A program made the translations under genes and the position numbers. Shown here one piece after another: positions 1-10,378 of a stretch of 64,000 bases of DNA. The notes beneath the pieces were generated by a model. The model made no database searches and had not been told where the DNA came from. It saw nothing but the letters and a program-made list of their open reading frames with translations. Location: positions 25,544,001 through 25,608,000 of the forward strand of contig JBHGNT010000004.1 of the NCBI GenBank assembly GCA_043228905.1. The letters run 5' to 3'. The DNA comes from Azolla caroliniana. Lineage: Eukaryota > Polypodiophyta. How positions within the stretch are numbered: the first letter of the stretch is position 1; the number at the start of each line of letters is the position of its first letter.

Positions 1-2600
1 AGGGACAATACCATTTCGCCACATGGATGGTGGAGGATCGATGCTCCTTGCCTAACCATACACAAAATGAACAAATAGGTAGATTGTGGATAGGATTGGA
101 GTTGAAGCTTTGAAAGCAGGAACAATTAATTAAAGATATGCAGAGAGGACAATTCATGCAACAATACTAAAGTTTCATGTTGGGGCCTACTCTAATGGCA
201 AGTGATCACAATTAACCTATTGTGGGTGAATGAATACATAGATCAAATTCACATATATCTATGAATAATCCATAATGGATGTATAATATCCTACATAAAA
301 TATCATTCACACTTAAAAGATCTATAAATGTTAAGAAACGTGTGAATTGAGTTTGTCTAGTGATGATAGAAGGCCATTGGGGGGAGGGAGATGACGACTA
401 CGAGCCATTGTAAGTGGGAAAACATATAGATATATATATCATGATTTTAAAAAAATATCATAATTCTCGAAATGTGTCTAAAGCACCAAGATGCCGATTT
501 AATGGATGAACTAGGAGCTCCGAGCAATGCTATGCACGTCGTATCACATTTCCTCACATTTAAGATGTTTCCCCACTTTCGATGCACCATGGCTGTAACT
601 TCCAGACATGATGCATGATTTAACTATTGGCACCCACTTTAATGCAATATTTTCCCATCCGAAGATAAGCTATATAATAAGTTATAGCTATGAATGCCAA
701 TTATTTTAAGGAGAAAGCAAGATTGTAAAGGTTGGCACCTAATCTACAAATCGTTGTGTTTCTTTCACTAGGTTGGTTGGGATCCCTCATCCTTTCTATT
801 TTGTGGATAGAATACATTGTGTTCAATAACTTATTATTTCTTTTCGTGCTTGTCGTTTCATGGTAAAGTCAACTACGACATATGTGTCAAATGATTTAGT
901 AGTACTTGAAGGCAACAATACATTTACTACTAGTACATGTAAGTACTTCTCACAACACACTCAAATGAATTTTTGTACCACTTGTTATGCATCCTCCCAA
1001 GAATAGTTTGATCATCTATGGCTGGATCTGGAAGGAACTATACAAGTGGCCACAAATAAAATAGTATGAATGGGCATACTTCTTTCAACATCTTGTTAGA
1101 TAGGTTTGTCTTCTTACTAGCCTAACCACAATATTAGTTTAACTTTCAACATAAATGCATGGACACTCTACATTACCCAATTCAAGGCTAGTTTTAATAT
1201 GTCAGTGATCTTCAATTCTTGCTGGCGTTTGTTTATAAATCACTATAAATATGGAAGTGGGACATCACTAAGTTCATGCATGGTACACCTAAGATTGAGT
1301 TTTTCCAAGGCCAATAATGTCGTATGATCAATAATAAGTGCATATATATAAATATCTTTAAGTAACATGGTTCAATTTCTTTGAGATTGTAATATAAGGA
1401 ACATCGTTCTTTCTTCTTTTGGAAACTTTCTTCATCCTAATCAAAGACAGTATCATTAATTAATGAGAAATAAACATAAGATTTATTGTGACAATAGACA
1501 AGTTTCTTTTTGGTGGTGAGCTAGGCTACTATTTGACATGAACAAACAATGAAAAAGGTGTTGAGATTAATTTTAATAATCAATCAAAAAAGGGTTTATA
1601 AACAAATTAACCCATGGTGTAGTTATAGATTTGAAACCAGGGCATTGCATGACTTATCTAGGACTAGATGTGTATGTGACTCATCCTACTTGAGACAAGG
1701 TTGGTCTATATATGTTCTCTATCCTAAGGGTTCCCTTTCCATGCATTAGACAACCAAATTGTTGTTCCATTTTCATGTTGAATTTACTTAAACCATATTC
1801 AAGGTGGTACAAGATGAGATTAGGGCAATGATAGGGGTGTGAAATAAGAATAAGACGAGATATTTTACAATGATGACTATCGACACACACCATGCTATAC
1901 ACCATGACGTTTCCAAATATTTGTCCAACTAGAAACATATTCATCTCATATTATTACACTAATAAGCCTCAACTCTGATGGGACTAAGCCTTTTCGCGTC
2001 TCATCATTTACCACCATGTCATCATCATGTGGGTCAACTAATCTGCCTCCATGTCAGCACTACATATGTCACAGATCATTTTTCCACCATACATACCATG
2101 TTAGGCATCAAAAGCTTGATAAGAAATCAATTGCAAGATGCTAAACAACCAACTTCGATACCCATACTTTTTCTGCAACCAATGGATTGATTGGCGCACC
2201 AACCATACCATGTCACAACTCGGGCATGGTAGCACCCAACACATGTCGACCGATCGTTTGCTAACTGCATGTCAACACAATGCGTGGCAACCAACGATTT
2301 GCGACAAAGGTCAACATCAATGTCCCTAGTTTTTTTTTTGGTACCCAAACATTTTGATGGGTGGCCATACCACGGCAGGCATGTATCGTGAGACGACACA
2401 ACATTGTCGTTTGTATAGCTAATCATTTGGTCAAGCCAGTATTCATATCAAGTAAGTAGGTCATGAATCGATCACAAGTGCAACCCTACATTTTTTGTGA
2501 CCGACCATCAAGCTAGTATTCATATCAAGTAGGGACGGGCCGTGAGGGGTCATGAATTGATCACTTCTGCGGCCCTACTTTTTCTGTGACTGACCATTTG
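1..2600. other. Intergenic, no gene seen
   Basis: AT-rich DNA with only short open frames that lack codon structure or recognisable motifs. At its right end is a two-copy direct repeat, listed separately at 2432-2592. Nothing else is supported. Confidence 0.6.
2432..2592. repeat. Two-copy tandem repeat, about 77 bp unit
   Basis: The phrase starting CAAGCCAGTATTCATATC at 2432 recurs at 2509 as CAAGCTAGTATTCATATC. Both are followed by a CATGAATYGATCAC segment and a TTTTTSTGTGAC segment. The second copy carries a small insertion (GGGACGGGCCGTGAGG). Confidence 0.7.
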
Positions 2601-2904
2601 GCGAGCGGCCACACGAGGTTTCAGGCATTGGTGATGGGGTAAGGGCTAAATATGTAGATTTAAGGGAAATGGGAGCCTATTTTCTAGGGTTTCAGAAGAC
2701 TAAAGCTCTGTTTTTACAAACCTCCCCTGTTTTCTCTATAAACGATTTCCTCTGTTTTTTTTTGTCCCCCATCTTCTGGTTCACTACCTCATCCCCCCTC
2801 TTTCTCTGTTTCTTCTTATTCTTCTTTCCCCTGCTCTTTTTTTATATTTTACCACTGTATATGTACTAGGTGGGCTCGAATTAGGGCTAATCCTGACTTT
2901 TGCT

Positions 2905-3106
2905 TTACTTCTTCTTCTTCCTCTTCTTCTTCTTAATTAGGGTTTCTCACGTGGGGATTTGGGTGCTTCACCTAATCCATGTTTTCACTGCGTATTTCGC
3001 TGGCCTAAAATTAGGGTTTCCTTTCCTTTCCTTTCCTTCTGTTTGAACTTTAATTCCCCAGAAAGAATCCCAAGAAACCAATCCGCTTTCTTTCTTTCTG
3101 TCTCTC
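2905..3106 (+). promoter_or_regulatory. Pyrimidine-rich leader and telo-box motifs of the MYB gene
   Basis: Just upstream of the MYB start are CTT-rich runs (2908-2935 and 3018-3040), typical of plant pyrimidine patches and 5' leaders. Two TTAGGGTTT telo-box motifs lie at 2937-2945 and 3011-3019. Telo-boxes are common near transcription starts of plant growth-related genes. No convincing TATA box was seen, so the transcription start is not placed. Confidence 0.45.
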
Positions 3107-5395
3107 ATGGAAGGGGGAGGTGGATTCAAGCTTTTTGGCGTGAGGTTCTCTCCAGATTCTCAGAAGAATCCGTCTTCTCTTTCTCCTTCTCCTTCTCCTT
3201 CTTCTTCTTCTGCCATAGCTTCGATACAGATGCGGAAAAGTGTTAGTATGGGCAATCTGAGCAGCTATGGAGTAGGGAGGGAGAGAGAGAGGGAGAAGGG
3301 GAGAGAAAGAGAGAAGGTGAGGGAAATAGAGAGAGGAAGAGGGGTTCAGGAAATTGAAGGATCCGATCTAATAGCTGTGTCCATGCCTGAGACACCTGTG
3401 GAGGGCTATGCCTCTGATGATCTGGTTCACTCCAACAGCAACTCCAGAGAAAGAAAGAAAGGTATAAAAACACACATAGTTAATTAAATAATTAAATGAT
3501 TTGTCCTTTCATTTATCCTAATTACGTATTCAGTTTTAATTTTAAGCAATTAAATTTCTTGGTGATTTGATTTTGATTCATCATCCAGATCTATCACAAT
3601 TATGCGTATTTGCTATTATTTAGCTTTTTATAATTCTGTTTTTTACTGGATAAATATTAGAAATGGAATTTGAGTTAATGAGCAAATAAATATATTTTTC
3701 TCTTGAACTGTTTATCTGATTTATTTTATTTAGTTATCTATTTCTTGGATCTCTTTTTTATTTTTTTAAATCTTGAATTTTTATTTAAACTATTATATTA
3801 ATCTATTCACAAAGTTTTAATAATTTATTTTCCTGCGTTTTATTATGTTTTTCATTTAACCTATTATCTACATTTTGTGGGTTGTATTAGGAGTGGCATG
3901 GACAGAGGAAGAGCATCGGGCTTTTCTTCTTGGGCTTCAGAAGTTGGGTAAAGGGGACTGGCGAGGAATCTCGAGGAAATTTGTCAAGACCAGAACCCCA
4001 ACACAAGTGGCTAGCCATGCCCAAAAGCACTTCCTTAGAAGAAATAACCTCAACAAACGGCGGCGGAGATCAAGCCTTTTCGACATCACAGCCGAGACGG
4101 TATGGTGTCCATGTAACTTAGAGATACATTTATCCAGATCTCACTATCTATCATTGAGTAGGTGGAGCATACCTGGTTTGTATTGTTCTGTTCGGCATTG
4201 ACCATAGACATGATGTAATTCATGCACATATTAGTTGAGTCAATTTCGACATACTATTGGTCATTAGTTTGTGGGTGACCATTTAGTTAGGCCACAATCG
4301 ATCTGGATAGCTATGATAGGGACTTAGACCTATGGTTAAGTTGGTCAGAAAGGTTGAACTATGCATGATATTAGGACATATGGACTCACTCCATGTATTA
4401 GTGCGGTCAGTCAGAGCATATATAAGCTCATGAGCTCATGCATGGGCCATTCTGAAGGTCGGATTATCAAGAGCCAAGCTTGTTAACTTATAAATGGCAA
4501 TCGGGCCGGCTGTAGTGTAGACTTTAATAGTTATTAGCGTGTAAATGTCAAAATGCTGGAGAACTCTGAAGAAAACATGAGGGGGGAATAGGTTTTTCCC
4601 CATATAGGAAAATGTCTATAGAATTCTTATGACATGTACATATATGTGTGTTGTATGTGTGTGTGTTTGAGGGTATGTACTTGTTGCATCAGAGATAATC
4701 CATGTTGGATTGAGTTTCGGTGACATTTTCCTTACCAGGTCTCAAGCTTTCTCGGTGAACAGATGCTAGAGGAGCCAGGTTGTGATGACGAAGATGTTGA
4801 TGCTTGTCCAGAACTTAGGCTAGGACAGGCTATAACATACGGAAGTGCAAACAAAGTGGAGCTAGCACAACTTTCGTGGCGTACTCGTCAACATGTCACA
4901 GGATTTAGTATGCGCATGCCTGTAGTCTCTGAATCAACTGACCAAGTTGGCACAACTAACAATATGGAGATCAACGAGATGTGCGAGACTCGTTCCTCGG
5001 TGGATCCATTTGGTGAAGATGAAGTGGCGTCTTCAGATGCCGACAATAATGGATATAAAGAGGATTTGACTTCAAATTCGTCATCATTTCGGAACCTTCC
5101 ATTGGCACCATTGTGGTTAGGCCCAGGTTCCAATGGTTTTAAGATTGTGAAACCAACACCTATAGTTCCGAGACCAGATTTAAAGGTAGATGACACAAAG
5201 CCTTTATCATCAGTTCCTAGAATAAATGCAGTTCGGCCCATGATGGAGCCATCTGCGTTGTCGTATCAGCTCTTAGAGGAAGGTTCAAGACATTCAGCTT
5301 TTCACACTACTTCATCCTCAGCTAGTAGTAGTAGTAGTAGAGAAATGGATGGGCAAGCGAACTTGACACATGTGAATGCTATCAGTGTGCCCTAA
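3107..5395 (+). CDS. MYB-related (R1/SHAQK-class) transcription factor, three exons
   Basis: Exons are 3107-3461, 3891-4099 and 4739-5395 with GT..AG introns and matching phases (1, then 0), giving 406 residues. Exon 1 encodes K8-L-F-G-V-R13, the K/RLFGV-type motif associated with transcriptional repression in this family, then the conserved KSVSMGNLS stretch and SRERKKG before the intron. Exon 2 encodes one MYB repeat (about residues 120-168) with W122 and W142, [13 protein letters not shown] and [10 protein letters not shown]. This is the signature of the plant I-box/MYBS3/KUA1-like DNA-binding proteins, which act in the nucleus on sugar, hormone or growth genes. Two departures stand out: the usual SHAQKYF reads SHAQKHF, and the N-terminal CCHC zinc finger of many relatives is absent. 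Exon 3 is acidic and Ser-rich with LRLG and APLWLG. The start is the first in-frame ATG, just before KLFGV. Family call firm; target genes unknown. Confidence 0.9.
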
Positions 5396-7590
5396 AGTTA
5401 AAGCTACTGTGATGCAATGTTAGATTGTGTGTACTTGGTCCACACTTAGGTATCTAGCTACCATGATTTGTACATATACAAGGAAACACAATTGTACATG
5501 GGATTTTGATTGCATTTGTCAAGAGTGTTCTTTTAAGTTGTTCATTAGTCGTCTTAAGTATATATGGACTAATTTCACAACGCTTACAAAAGATTAAGTT
5601 TTTTCTCTACAAATGTCCCCATAAATGATAGATGGGTGTACATTTTTGCAACACTCATTAATCATGGTGCAATGGCATATTAGTACTTGGTGGTTCTGCT
5701 AGTATATTGGGGATTTTACTTATGTCATTATTGAGGGTCATGAGAGATCATTATAAGTTTTTCTTGTGACATACCTGACCAATTAATATGAGGATGTCAC
5801 CTCCATAGAGAATCAAATAGGAAGAGTACTAATTAATGCAATGGGCTAGTCTCTACTACTTAAGAATGTGGGAAACATGATGCATGATTTGGGCATGTGG
5901 GTCGCTTGAGAGGAAGAATTAGCAGATTTGCATAGCTTGAGGTATACATCACCAATGTATTGGAGTGGTTCCACATGGAAAGAGCCAAACCTTGCAATAT
6001 GCCAATGTTGGCCTACTAATTGAGATTGAAAAAGGATAATGCATGTGTAACTTTCCTTACTCTCTATTGGCAACTTGGTGTATTTCGTGGTGAGCATATT
6101 AACTTGGACATTGGAGCATATGTGGTGCCATTTTTTTTGACAATAAGCATTGGGAAGTGGTACTTACGAAATACAAGGTACCAATGCCAAAACAATCTAG
6201 TTGGGTAATTGGACTTCAATTAGGCAAAGTGTTTTCTAGAACTCGTTTAAAAAAGTTATCTTGAACAGTAAATAATTTATTGTTTGTCTCTCAAACCATT
6301 TACAACAATTCAATGTCTTAACATGTGATTCCGATTGATCAATGAATGTATTTGTAACAAGTTCTCTTGATTTTCCCATGCAATCTAGTCGTTAAGACGA
6401 TAATTCTCAATTCTAAGATATGACAATAAGAATAATGTAGGTGCAATTATTCACTTCATAGGCAGAGGTCGACAATCAATAGGAAGTTGATTATGCAAGT
6501 CTTGATGAATACAAAAGGCAAATGTGGGTTGAAGTAATAGTATGCAAAGAGACATTATTTGGCATGGTGTTGCATTCCTCAAAGAGAGTCAACAACTACA
6601 ATTTGTAAGAGCTAGATCATGACGATATTTTTTCCAATGTGTGCATTGACACTCTTTCACATTAGAAGATTGGCAAAATGTTGGTTGTGGAAGATAAGTT
6701 ACAAAATGTGAAAGTTGTATAATGTAATGTTTCCAGATTCTTCACGAAACTTAGAAGATTGTATTATGTTAGATAATGGTAGGCTTCTCATACACATACG
6801 TAATTGCACAAACTTGAAGATTGCACTTATGATGACAAACATTTTGACATGTCTCTGGGAGGAAGAATCGACCGTGTATTGTGAAAGAATGTGATGTATC
6901 CATGGTGAATACTAGAATTGGTCCATTGTCATTACACTGATTAGACCACAAGCCCTTATACTTGTACATCGCAACCCAAAAACTCAACATTAATGAATGC
7001 ATTCTCCCTTAGTGACGGTGTGAAAACAAATTGGGAGCAATTGAAGGATGTCATTCTCGAGGTAAAATGTTGGGTGATTATCATATGCTAAGCTTCCCAT
7101 GGAATGATGCAGAATATAAGGCTCATCTCCAAATGTTCGAGTTCTTAAAATGTAAGGCCCTAACATTGTCAATATTGAAGAATGTCGAGGAGACAAAAGA
7201 AAGAGACAATATTATCAAATGCAAGAAGGGATGAAAACATGAATGTTATAAAGTACAACCAAAGTTTTCATGGAGACAACTCTAGGAAAAAAAGGAAGAT
7301 ATAATGAGCGAATGAAGAGATGGACCGATATGTACATAAATTCTATTTCACAATGGGATAATGCCTATGAAGAATATGGAAACAAAGAACACCATATATT
7401 GCATGTGTGGCTATTGAATAAGTGTAATGACAAAGTGGTGTTTAATGATAAATGAGCTCTTGAATTGGACAACACCATAAACTTGGCAATGAAGCAACTA
7501 TTATGGGTTAAATGATCAAGTAAGGTTTTTTAGAAGATAGGCTCTTCAATTGGATTAAACCGTTCATAAAGGAGGTGATAAAAATGTGGT
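5396..7590. other. Intergenic, decayed sequence
   Basis: No gene is supported. Short plus-strand open stretches (about 7030-7450) have somewhat protein-like composition and may belong to the decayed LINE whose reverse-transcriptase fragment lies at 7800-7930, but no domain can be identified in them. Confidence 0.5.
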
Positions 7591-7600
7591 ATACGACTGT

Positions 7601-7746
7601 CATGGTTAGCTTGGTTATTGCCAAGTTAGTAGCACTATCATGGAATAAAAAACATATTAGTTCATGGGTTGAACATCACAGCTTGGTTGTTGCCAAGTTA
7701 GTAGCACTATCATGGCATAAAAACATAATAGTTCGTGGGCTGAACA
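7601..7746. repeat. Two-copy tandem repeat, 72 bp unit
   Basis: The block GCTTGGTTATTGCCAAGTTA starting at 7609 is repeated at 7681 with few changes, including the following AGTAGCACTATCATGG and the TTGAACAT/CTGAACAT ends. Confidence 0.75.
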
Positions 7747-7799
7747 TAAACACAAATGAGCACTTAGTGAAGTAGGATTTAGAGCAAAACACTCCATTT

Positions 7800-7930
7800 G
7801 ATCATCTGGTTACACTAATAATACGTATGGAAGATTGAGTTCAAGGGGAAACATTAGTACATTGTTGTTTTGTGGACTTCAAAGCCTTTAACATTGTACC
7901 ATCGAGCTTGCCTTGGAAAAGAATAATGAA
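7800..7930 (+). mobile_element. Non-LTR (LINE) reverse transcriptase fragment
   Basis: One frame reads HCCFVDFKAFNIVPSSLPW near 7861-7917. It matches the FVDFKKAFD.VPR.LLW block A of non-LTR reverse transcriptases, in which the D of FVDF is catalytic. It is preceded by a degenerate DHLVTL segment that fits the usual DHI.TLR upstream motif. No further RT blocks are readable downstream, so this is a short broken relic. A chance match is possible but unlikely given two motifs in the right order. Confidence 0.5.
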
Positions 7931-9481
7931 TGTCATTAGAGAGTAGTAGCAACAGGTGCCAATTGAAAATACAAGTAGTCTCTCAAAGTACTTCTTGTCC
8001 AACATTGTCTCAATTGTGGGTTACAACATCCACATCGTTATTAGAAGTGGGCACTCAAGAGGTACTAGCGATGCAAAGAACATACAAGTACATCACACAA
8101 GTCAACAATGTGCTTGGATAGACTATTGGAAGTGGAACATAGGATGCAAGCTACAAATAAGTAGTTGGGGGCCAAATTTGTGATTTGCCTAGGTGCTTGA
8201 CATTCTCAAATTGTTTGAAAGATTGGGGGGGGGGGGGGGGGGGGGGTAGTAAAAGATGTAGTAAAGCTCCTAGATGATGCTATGAAGTACATGAAGAATA
8301 GATTACTACTAGAAGGCACTATGGATGAAGTTGAAATATGCTAATTTGTCAAAATTTGATTATTACATTGCAAGTGTTAACACCCATGTTACAAAATCAA
8401 TACTAGTAGTAACGTTAAAATGCTAGAACATATCTAATCACATCTTACTACCCCCATGAGCCTTGGGCTCTTAGAGTGCCTTACACTTCTTAAACTTGCA
8501 AGTAGTTAAAAGGTGTGGTAGCATCGTGGCATGATCACCCTAGTACAAAGATATGCACAATGAGAACCTAATGGAGGATGAATCAATTAGTCCTCTCATG
8601 ATCAAGGTATAAGTTAGCATCATGACATGTCTCATAATTGCCTCCCCCCTAGCAAAGATGGTACAATATTGAAACTAGGTCATGTATTTCATTCTACCAA
8701 TGTTCCTTCCAATATGAGGACCATGTATTAAGTTCGTCAATGACAAATATGGTACAAGATTGAAACTAGGTCATGGATTTCCCATATTAATTTGTGCTTA
8801 TACCGCAAATCTTGAATAATTCTCTCACCTCAACAAGCTTATGCATCATCACTTAGGGGTAACACAATATGAATAAACAATACACATCCCCATCATCAAA
8901 AGAGATTTCAGTTGTCCATCAAAGGAGAGTATATTTGTAAAAAAGGAAGTAGATCTCATATTAAGAAAAGTTCTCTATGGTGTGTACATCACTGTTTCGT
9001 GGTGAAACCAAGGAAAAGAGAAGGACACTACATACATACTTGTATATGTACAACACTATTACAACTACATCAGTTCTCTCTATGTCCTAGTATCTAACAT
9101 GGTGTTAATAGTATATATATGCCTCCTTGCTGTCCTTGTTTCCTTTTATTTACTACTAGTTAAGAGATGTACATTTGCCCTATAGGAAGGGCTAGATTAT
9201 GTTAGGTACCCACCCAAGCGAACACACCACTTCATCTCGAAATATCTACCACCACCATGAACCTGACAACAAGAAACGAACAACCGATTTTTATAACAGC
9301 TATTACTCTCCATATAGCCTGAACCCTAAACCCTAAATCCTAAATTGAATTTTAGTAAAGCGTAAATAACCCATGTTGTTTATATCTATTTCTCTCCATA
9401 TTGCCGAATTTAGAAAAGTATAAAAAGCTTAGGGCACTCAAAAACCCTTTCAAAAACCTTAAAATTTTATTTAACCGCATG
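7931..9481. other. Intergenic, no gene seen
   Basis: Contains a run of 22 G residues (8225-8246) and telo-box-like CCCTAAA repeats at 9323-9336. No coding signal is convincing. Confidence 0.55.
8225..8246 (+). repeat. Homopolymer run of 22 G
   Basis: Uninterrupted G run in otherwise AT-rich DNA. It could form a G-quadruplex, or its length could be a sequencing or assembly error. Confidence 0.9.
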
Positions 9482-10153
9482 TTAGGAAAAACATAATGCA
9501 ATGCAATGAATATCATTTGTGCATATATGGGTTCTTGCAAATATTTTACCCTCACGGCGGGCACGAGGGGTGCACGCGCTGGGGCGGAGGTGGCATTGTT
9601 GGAGGAGATGGGTGCTCGCTCGGCTCATGCGCCTTTGACGATGCATCCTACTCTCTTCTTCTTCTTCTTCTTCTTCCTCACCACTACAATGGCGGCCGCT
9701 ACGCCTCTCTCCACGACTGGGTCGTTGCCATCCCCTAGGCCCAAACTCGGCTCGCTCTCGCTCTTCTTCTTCCTCTTCACACCGAGAATAACTCTTCCGA
9801 CCTCCTCCATATGCATCTCTCAAGGCACGGCACCGATCTTCCTCCGAGATCCGCTCGAGACTACGGCAACATCTCCGCAATTGCTCGGCTTCCTCTTCCT
9901 CTTCCTCTTCTTCCTCCCCGGAGGAGAACGACCGGCCCCCTCTCTTCATGCGTGGTGCCTCCTCCTCGAGCTCCCGACGGATGAAACTCTCGCACCCACG
10001 AAGCTGCCTACGCCACTCCTCGCCTCCGTGTCGGAAAACTTGCCTCTCCTCTCTCGATGCCGACACCGAGACCGACACCAACACACAAGATGCCATCATC
10101 ACCAAGCATAGCACTAATGCATGATTCTTATTATTCAAGATTGCAACCGCCAT
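9482..10153 (-). CDS. 2S-albumin-like seed storage protein with poly-glutamate blocks
   Basis: A 223-residue intronless ORF with a hydrophobic signal peptide (about residues 11-33, ending SVSVSAS). Family marks: LRGC54ESFIRR, then QLRRC95C96RSLERI, DRC108RALRDA, and near the end LLQQC187HLRPSAC194. These match Cys 2, 3, 4, 6, 7 and 8 of the 2S albumin pattern. Cys 1 (expected near residue 40) and Cys 5 (expected at D106) are absent; in napin-type proteins these two pair with each other. Glutamate runs at residues 80-88, 126-131 and 159-167 swell the processing loop and the stretch between Cys 6 and Cys 7 (79 residues, longer than usual). About 29 residues follow the last canonical Cys, which is also long. 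Such proteins are stored in seed protein vacuoles as a nitrogen and sulfur reserve; some are allergens. The upstream DNA has seed-type elements. Whether it folds and accumulates normally is uncertain. Confidence 0.8.
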   Translation of the reverse strand: MAVAILNNKNHALVLCLVMMASCVLVSVSVSASREERQVFRHGGEEWRRQLRGCESFIRRELEEEAPRMKRGGRSFSSGEEEEEEEEEAEQLRRCCRSLERISEEDRCRALRDAYGGGRKSYSRCEEEEEERERAEFGPRGWQRPSRGERRSGRHCSGEEEEEEEEESRMHRQRRMSRASTHLLQQCHLRPSACTPRARREGKIFARTHICTNDIHCIALCFS

Positions 10154-10224
10154 TTTGCTGACCTAGAATTTGTCTACACAAAAAAAACAGCTCCTTGTAG
10201 GGTGGGATGGGGATGGGGATGGGG

Positions 10225-10361
10225 ATGGGGTTGGGGTGTATGTAAGGAGCCTTTTATAAGGGCTCATTAGGGTTGTCCTTGTCCTTGTCCTTGTTTGCAT
10301 GCATGATTGCCACCTTTTACGTGGCCCACATGCAAGAAGAGCATGTTTAGTTTCACGTGTC
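10225..10361 (-). promoter_or_regulatory. Seed-type promoter of the 2S-albumin-like gene (TATA, RY, ABRE)
   Basis: Read toward the gene on the minus strand: a CACGTG-core ABRE at 10354-10361 (plus strand CACGTGTC), an RY core CATGCA at 10329-10334, ACGTGGC at 10319-10325, the palindromic RY element CATGCATG at 10298-10305, and a TATAAAA box at 10252-10258, about 100 bp before the ATG. RY elements bind ABI3/FUS3-type B3 factors and ABREs bind bZIP factors such as ABI5. Together they are the known core of maturation-phase seed promoters. The leader holds a repeated CCCCAT tract. Confidence 0.75.
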
Positions 10362-10378
10362 CCAACATGCCCAAACAT

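Noticed and set aside
9506-10111. Plus-strand 201-codon open frame over the storage protein gene
   Set aside because: It is antisense to the 2S-albumin-like gene. Its Phe/Leu-rich runs are the complement of the GAG/GAA repeats, and there is no plausible domain.
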